The notes beneath the pieces are model-generated. The model was not told the DNA's origin, did not search any database, and saw only the letters and a list, made by a program, of their open reading frames with translations. A stretch of 64,000 nucleotides of DNA from Phycisphaerae bacterium (GTDB lineage: Bacteria > Planctomycetota > Phycisphaerae > Phycisphaerales > UBA1924). Of the stretch, positions 61,259 to 64,000 are shown piece after piece; the stretch's first letter is position 1; every line of letters starts with the position of its first letter. The translations under genes were made by a program, and so were the position numbers. The stretch spans positions 930,001 through 994,000 of the forward strand of contig JAUIES010000001.1 of assembly GCA_030429705.1 (NCBI GenBank). Reading direction: 5' to 3'.

Positions 61259-62790
61259 GAAGTCATGCTCGCTCTCACCTCTCGCCGACGCGCCAATGCG
61301 TCGCGCGCATGTTTGCCGTCATCAAAGCGTCGCTCAACCACGCGATCAGGGTGCGCCGGATCTGGCAATATCTGTACGCGTTCGTGCCCTTTACCCGCAA
61401 GAATAATCACATCACCCAGGTCGGCATCTTCAATGGCTGTACAAATCGCGACGGCGCGATCGATGTGCACCTCCGCCCTCGACCGCACAATGTGCGGCAT
61501 CCCCGCCAGAATCTCCGCCACGATGGCCGACGGCGATTCGCGCCGCGGATTGTCGCTCGTGACGATGACCCGATCGGCCCCTTCGCCGGCAACCGCACCC
61601 ATCAGAGCGCGCTTGTCACGATCACGATCGCCGCCACAACCAAACACGACACAGACTCGCCGTGTCCCCGAGACCGCACCCTGTACCGCGTCGAGGATGC
61701 TCCGCAACGCATCGGGCGTGTGGGCAAAATCGACAAACACATCAACATCATCGGCTTCGGTCGAAACACGCATCAACCGACCCGGTGGTCCTTGCAAGTT
61801 CTGCAACGATCGATTCAGTTTCGACGCAGCGTCATCGCTCCCAAGTCGTCTGAGAATCTCCCGACTCGCCAGAAAAGCCTGCAGCACATTCATCGCGTTA
61901 AACGCACCAAACAATGCTGTGGTCGCGTGAATCGCTGTCGTTCCTCGAATGAGACGAAGTGACATCCCGGACAACCCGGCTTGATCGATCGTGAAGGACC
62001 ATTCGTGGTCTGTTGCACCGAGCGATCGGCACCGTTCCAGGCGATCGGCGCTGAAAGCCTCCCAAGCAGGGTCATCGCAGTTCACGATGCCGAGCCCATC
62101 CGGCTTGAGCAACGAAAACAACCGTCGTTTAGCCTGCAGGTAGGCCTCGCGGGTCGGGTGATAGTCGCCATGATCAGGGGTCAGGTTCGTGAACACGCCC
62201 GCGTCAAACCGAACACCATCGGTTCGGCGTTGGTCGAGCGCGTGACTCGAAACTTCCATGACCACCGCCCGGCACCCGGTCTCAACCATCGTTGCCAGCG
62301 TTCGACTCAACTCGATCGCAGGCGGTGTCGTCATCGAAGCCAACGCTTCTTCACGCCCATCGTCAATCACGACCGTACCGATGAGCCCGCAGCGGACCCC
62401 GGCTCGATTCAACATTTGATGCACGAGGTGCGCGATCGTCGTTTTTCCGTTTGTGCCCGTAATGCCCACAGAAGCAAGCTGTGTGCCCGGCGAGCTGTAA
62501 AAACGCTCAGCGATCGCTGCGGTTGTGGCTGGAATGTCATCACAAACACACAGAGGAACATCGGACTTCAGCGTCACTTGTTCATCATCAGTCAAAACTG
62601 CGCATGCACCAGATCGAACCGCGTCATCAATGAACTGCCGACCGTCAAGTTGCACGCCGCGTTTGGCTATGAAGAGTGAACCAGGGAACACCGATCGGCT
62701 GTCTTCGGTGAGGTCGCAAATGCGGGTTCGGCCGCCCTCGCCGCCTGACACGCGCACACCCAATCCCTCAACCAGTTCACCAAGATTCAC
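61255..62790 (-). CDS. murE: UDP-N-acetylmuramoyl-tripeptide synthetase (meso-DAP type)
   Basis: A 511-residue Mur ligase adding the third amino acid of the stem peptide. The GTG at 62790 (VNLGELVEGLGVRVSG) has GGAG upstream; the longer frame adds a Cys-rich non-family stretch from a TTG. The P-loop is VGITGTNGKTTIAHLVH, and the metal block is VMEVSSHALDQRRTDGVRFD. VIVTSDNPRRESPSAIVAEI contains DNPR, the signature of enzymes that add meso-diaminopimelate (lysine-adding MurEs differ there). First gene of the murE-murF-mraY unit, 82 bases downstream of queA. Confidence 0.95.
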   Translation of the reverse strand: MNLGELVEGLGVRVSGGEGGRTRICDLTEDSRSVFPGSLFIAKRGVQLDGRQFIDDAVRSGACAVLTDDEQVTLKSDVPLCVCDDIPATTAAIAERFYSSPGTQLASVGITGTNGKTTIAHLVHQMLNRAGVRCGLIGTVVIDDGREEALASMTTPPAIELSRTLATMVETGCRAVVMEVSSHALDQRRTDGVRFDAGVFTNLTPDHGDYHPTREAYLQAKRRLFSLLKPDGLGIVNCDDPAWEAFSADRLERCRSLGATDHEWSFTIDQAGLSGMSLRLIRGTTAIHATTALFGAFNAMNVLQAFLASREILRRLGSDDAASKLNRSLQNLQGPPGRLMRVSTEADDVDVFVDFAHTPDALRSILDAVQGAVSGTRRVCVVFGCGGDRDRDKRALMGAVAGEGADRVIVTSDNPRRESPSAIVAEILAGMPHIVRSRAEVHIDRAVAICTAIEDADLGDVIILAGKGHERVQILPDPAHPDRVVERRFDDGKHARDALARRREVRASMTS

Positions 62791-62872
62791 AGCCAATGCT
62801 CCACAACGACACCCACACAATCATCGGCACGCCGAGGCCAATTGCCACACCAACATCACACGATCAATCGCG

Positions 62873-63976
62873 TCAGGGCAGAATCAGCATCGCGTCACCA
62901 TAACTGTAAAACCGATACGAGCGTTCAATCGCATCAGCGTACACATCTTTCAACTGCTCGATGCCACCGGGCAGAAACGCTGCAACCATCAGAAGCAGGG
63001 TCGATCGCGGCAAATGAAAGTTGGTCAAGAGAGCACCGACCCGCTGCCAGTGATAGCCGGGTGCGATCATGAGTTTCGTCTCAAGCCAAGCCGGCGTGGC
63101 ACCATCACGCGCTGCCTCGGCTGCGTAACTTTCGAGCGTCCGAGCCGTTGTTGATCCGACCGCGAGCACAAGTTTGGATGTGTCCATCACCCACCCGCTC
63201 TCACCAAGAGAGCACCATTCTGCATGCATTGGATGATCTGCGACTGATTCAGATTCGATGGGCTTGAATGTCCCAGCCCCGACATCGAGCATCACCTCCG
63301 CTCGTTCAACGCCCCGGCCATCAAGTGCGTGCAGCGCGTCGGGCGAAAAGTGCAGCCCCGCAGTCGGAGCCGCAACCGACCAGTGCCCCGGTGTCGCAGC
63401 ATCCGCAGCATAGACCGTTTGATAGTCACGCCGATCGTCCGCATCTCCGATCGACAGCCCGGCTTTTTTACGCGCGCCACGAATGTACGGCGGCAATGGT
63501 GTGAACCCAACCGCGTGCAAGATCTCTGGCGTCGTTCGCCCGTTCGCATCGTCAACAGCCAACGCCCATACGCCATCGTCACCAACTCGCTCGCGAAGCG
63601 TCAGCACAACGCCCGAGTCCGCGCCATGTTCATCCACCAGCGTGAGTGATCGACCGGCACGAAGTCGGCGCGCACGCACAAAGGCACGCCATGACAAAGG
63701 ATCGACCGACGCGTCCTTGAGCCAAAGCCCCTCGGTTCGGCCTCCGGTCTCACGATTGACACCAATGAATCGCGCGGGTAGCACACGCGTCTTATTAAAC
63801 ACAGCGACCGCGTCACTGGGCACAAGACATGGCAAATCAGCAACGGTGCAATGCTCGACCAATCCTGGATCTGACCGACGCAGGACCATCAGCCGCGCAC
63901 TTTCACGAGGTTCGGCCGGTCGCATGGCGATCAGACGGTCAGGCAACTCATATTCAAGAGCCGAGGTGAGCAGCAT
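62873..63976 (-). CDS. queA: S-adenosylmethionine:tRNA ribosyltransferase-isomerase
   Basis: A 367-residue enzyme that transfers the ribose moiety of SAM to preQ1-modified tRNA to form epoxyqueuosine. Family blocks are YELPDRLIAMRPAEPRESAR near the start, FNKTRVLPARFIG, GFTPLPPYIRGARK, YQTVYAADAATPGHWSVAAP with TAGLHFS, and LLTNFHLPRSTLLLMVAAFL near the end. ATG at 63976 gives the family start; another in-frame ATG lies at the very edge of the window, so a slightly longer N-terminus cannot be excluded. It is slightly longer than usual through a loop after LRAGRSL. Queuosine synthesis in this lineage fits. Confidence 0.94.
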   Translation of the reverse strand: MLLTSALEYELPDRLIAMRPAEPRESARLMVLRRSDPGLVEHCTVADLPCLVPSDAVAVFNKTRVLPARFIGVNRETGGRTEGLWLKDASVDPLSWRAFVRARRLRAGRSLTLVDEHGADSGVVLTLRERVGDDGVWALAVDDANGRTTPEILHAVGFTPLPPYIRGARKKAGLSIGDADDRRDYQTVYAADAATPGHWSVAAPTAGLHFSPDALHALDGRGVERAEVMLDVGAGTFKPIESESVADHPMHAEWCSLGESGWVMDTSKLVLAVGSTTARTLESYAAEAARDGATPAWLETKLMIAPGYHWQRVGALLTNFHLPRSTLLLMVAAFLPGGIEQLKDVYADAIERSYRFYSYGDAMLILP

Positions 63977-64000
63977 CGTTGATCGTAGACGACATGCCAT

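Noticed and set aside
1-64000. tRNA, rRNA and CRISPR arrays
   Set aside because: No T-loop GGTTCGAATCC-type sequence with a fitting cloverleaf, no rRNA core sequence and no regularly spaced short repeats were found by eye.

Overview
The window looks like chromosomal DNA of a planctomycete, most likely of the Phycisphaerae type (inference). Four things support this: nine secreted proteins end in a GC-type dockerin module (two EF-hand-like halves with a FFDV core and a terminal GC or GCP); an arylsulfatase-type sulfatase and sulfotransferase lie near glycan genes; the cell envelope is Gram-negative (BamA, Skp, LpxD, LpxC, a lipid A-type acyltransferase) together with peptidoglycan genes (MurE, MurF, MraY); and an FHA/Ser-Thr kinase pair is present. 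No rRNA, tRNA, CRISPR array or insertion sequence was recognised.

Layout. 1-4.3 kb: end of an unknown gene, a sugar-nucleotide epimerase, a secreted hyaluronidase-like protein with an N-terminal classical dockerin, and a membrane-anchored EEP-family protein. 4.3-9.8 kb (minus strand): a surface-polysaccharide cluster with an O-antigen ligase/polymerase, a sulfotransferase, two GT4 enzymes and one GT2 enzyme. 10-21.4 kb: leuS with a possible attenuator leader, a small conserved protein, a response regulator, a lipid A-type acyltransferase, a membrane coiled-coil protein ending in a BRCT-like fold, an 800-bp non-coding stretch, an MgtC-like protein, a sulfatase, purB with two unusual insertions (one an in-frame palindromic element), and a GNAT enzyme.

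21.5-37.7 kb (plus strand): a tandem array of nine secreted proteins with unrelated N-terminal parts but the same C-terminal GC-type dockerin. Most are followed by their own terminator hairpin, so they look like separate transcription units. This array is the best candidate for a poorly described system, probably surface display or assembly of extracellular proteins through an unknown partner.

37.7-46.8 kb: transketolase, dnaN, then bamA-skp-lpxD-lpxC-PEGA lipoprotein, an outer-membrane biogenesis operon with 4-base overlaps. 46.8-53.7 kb (minus): a NeuD/PglD-type acyltransferase, pilM-N-O-P-like genes and a PilB/GspE ATPase (type IV pilus or type II secretion), and a futalosine-hydrolase-like nucleosidase. 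53.8-64 kb: an orphan HlyD-type adaptor, an FHA protein, an FHA-Ser/Thr kinase, mraY-murF-murE (transcribed murE to mraY), and queA.

Starts were chosen from signal peptides, family N-termini, overlaps and Shine-Dalgarno-like sequences. Function calls rest on motifs read by eye; no database search was run.
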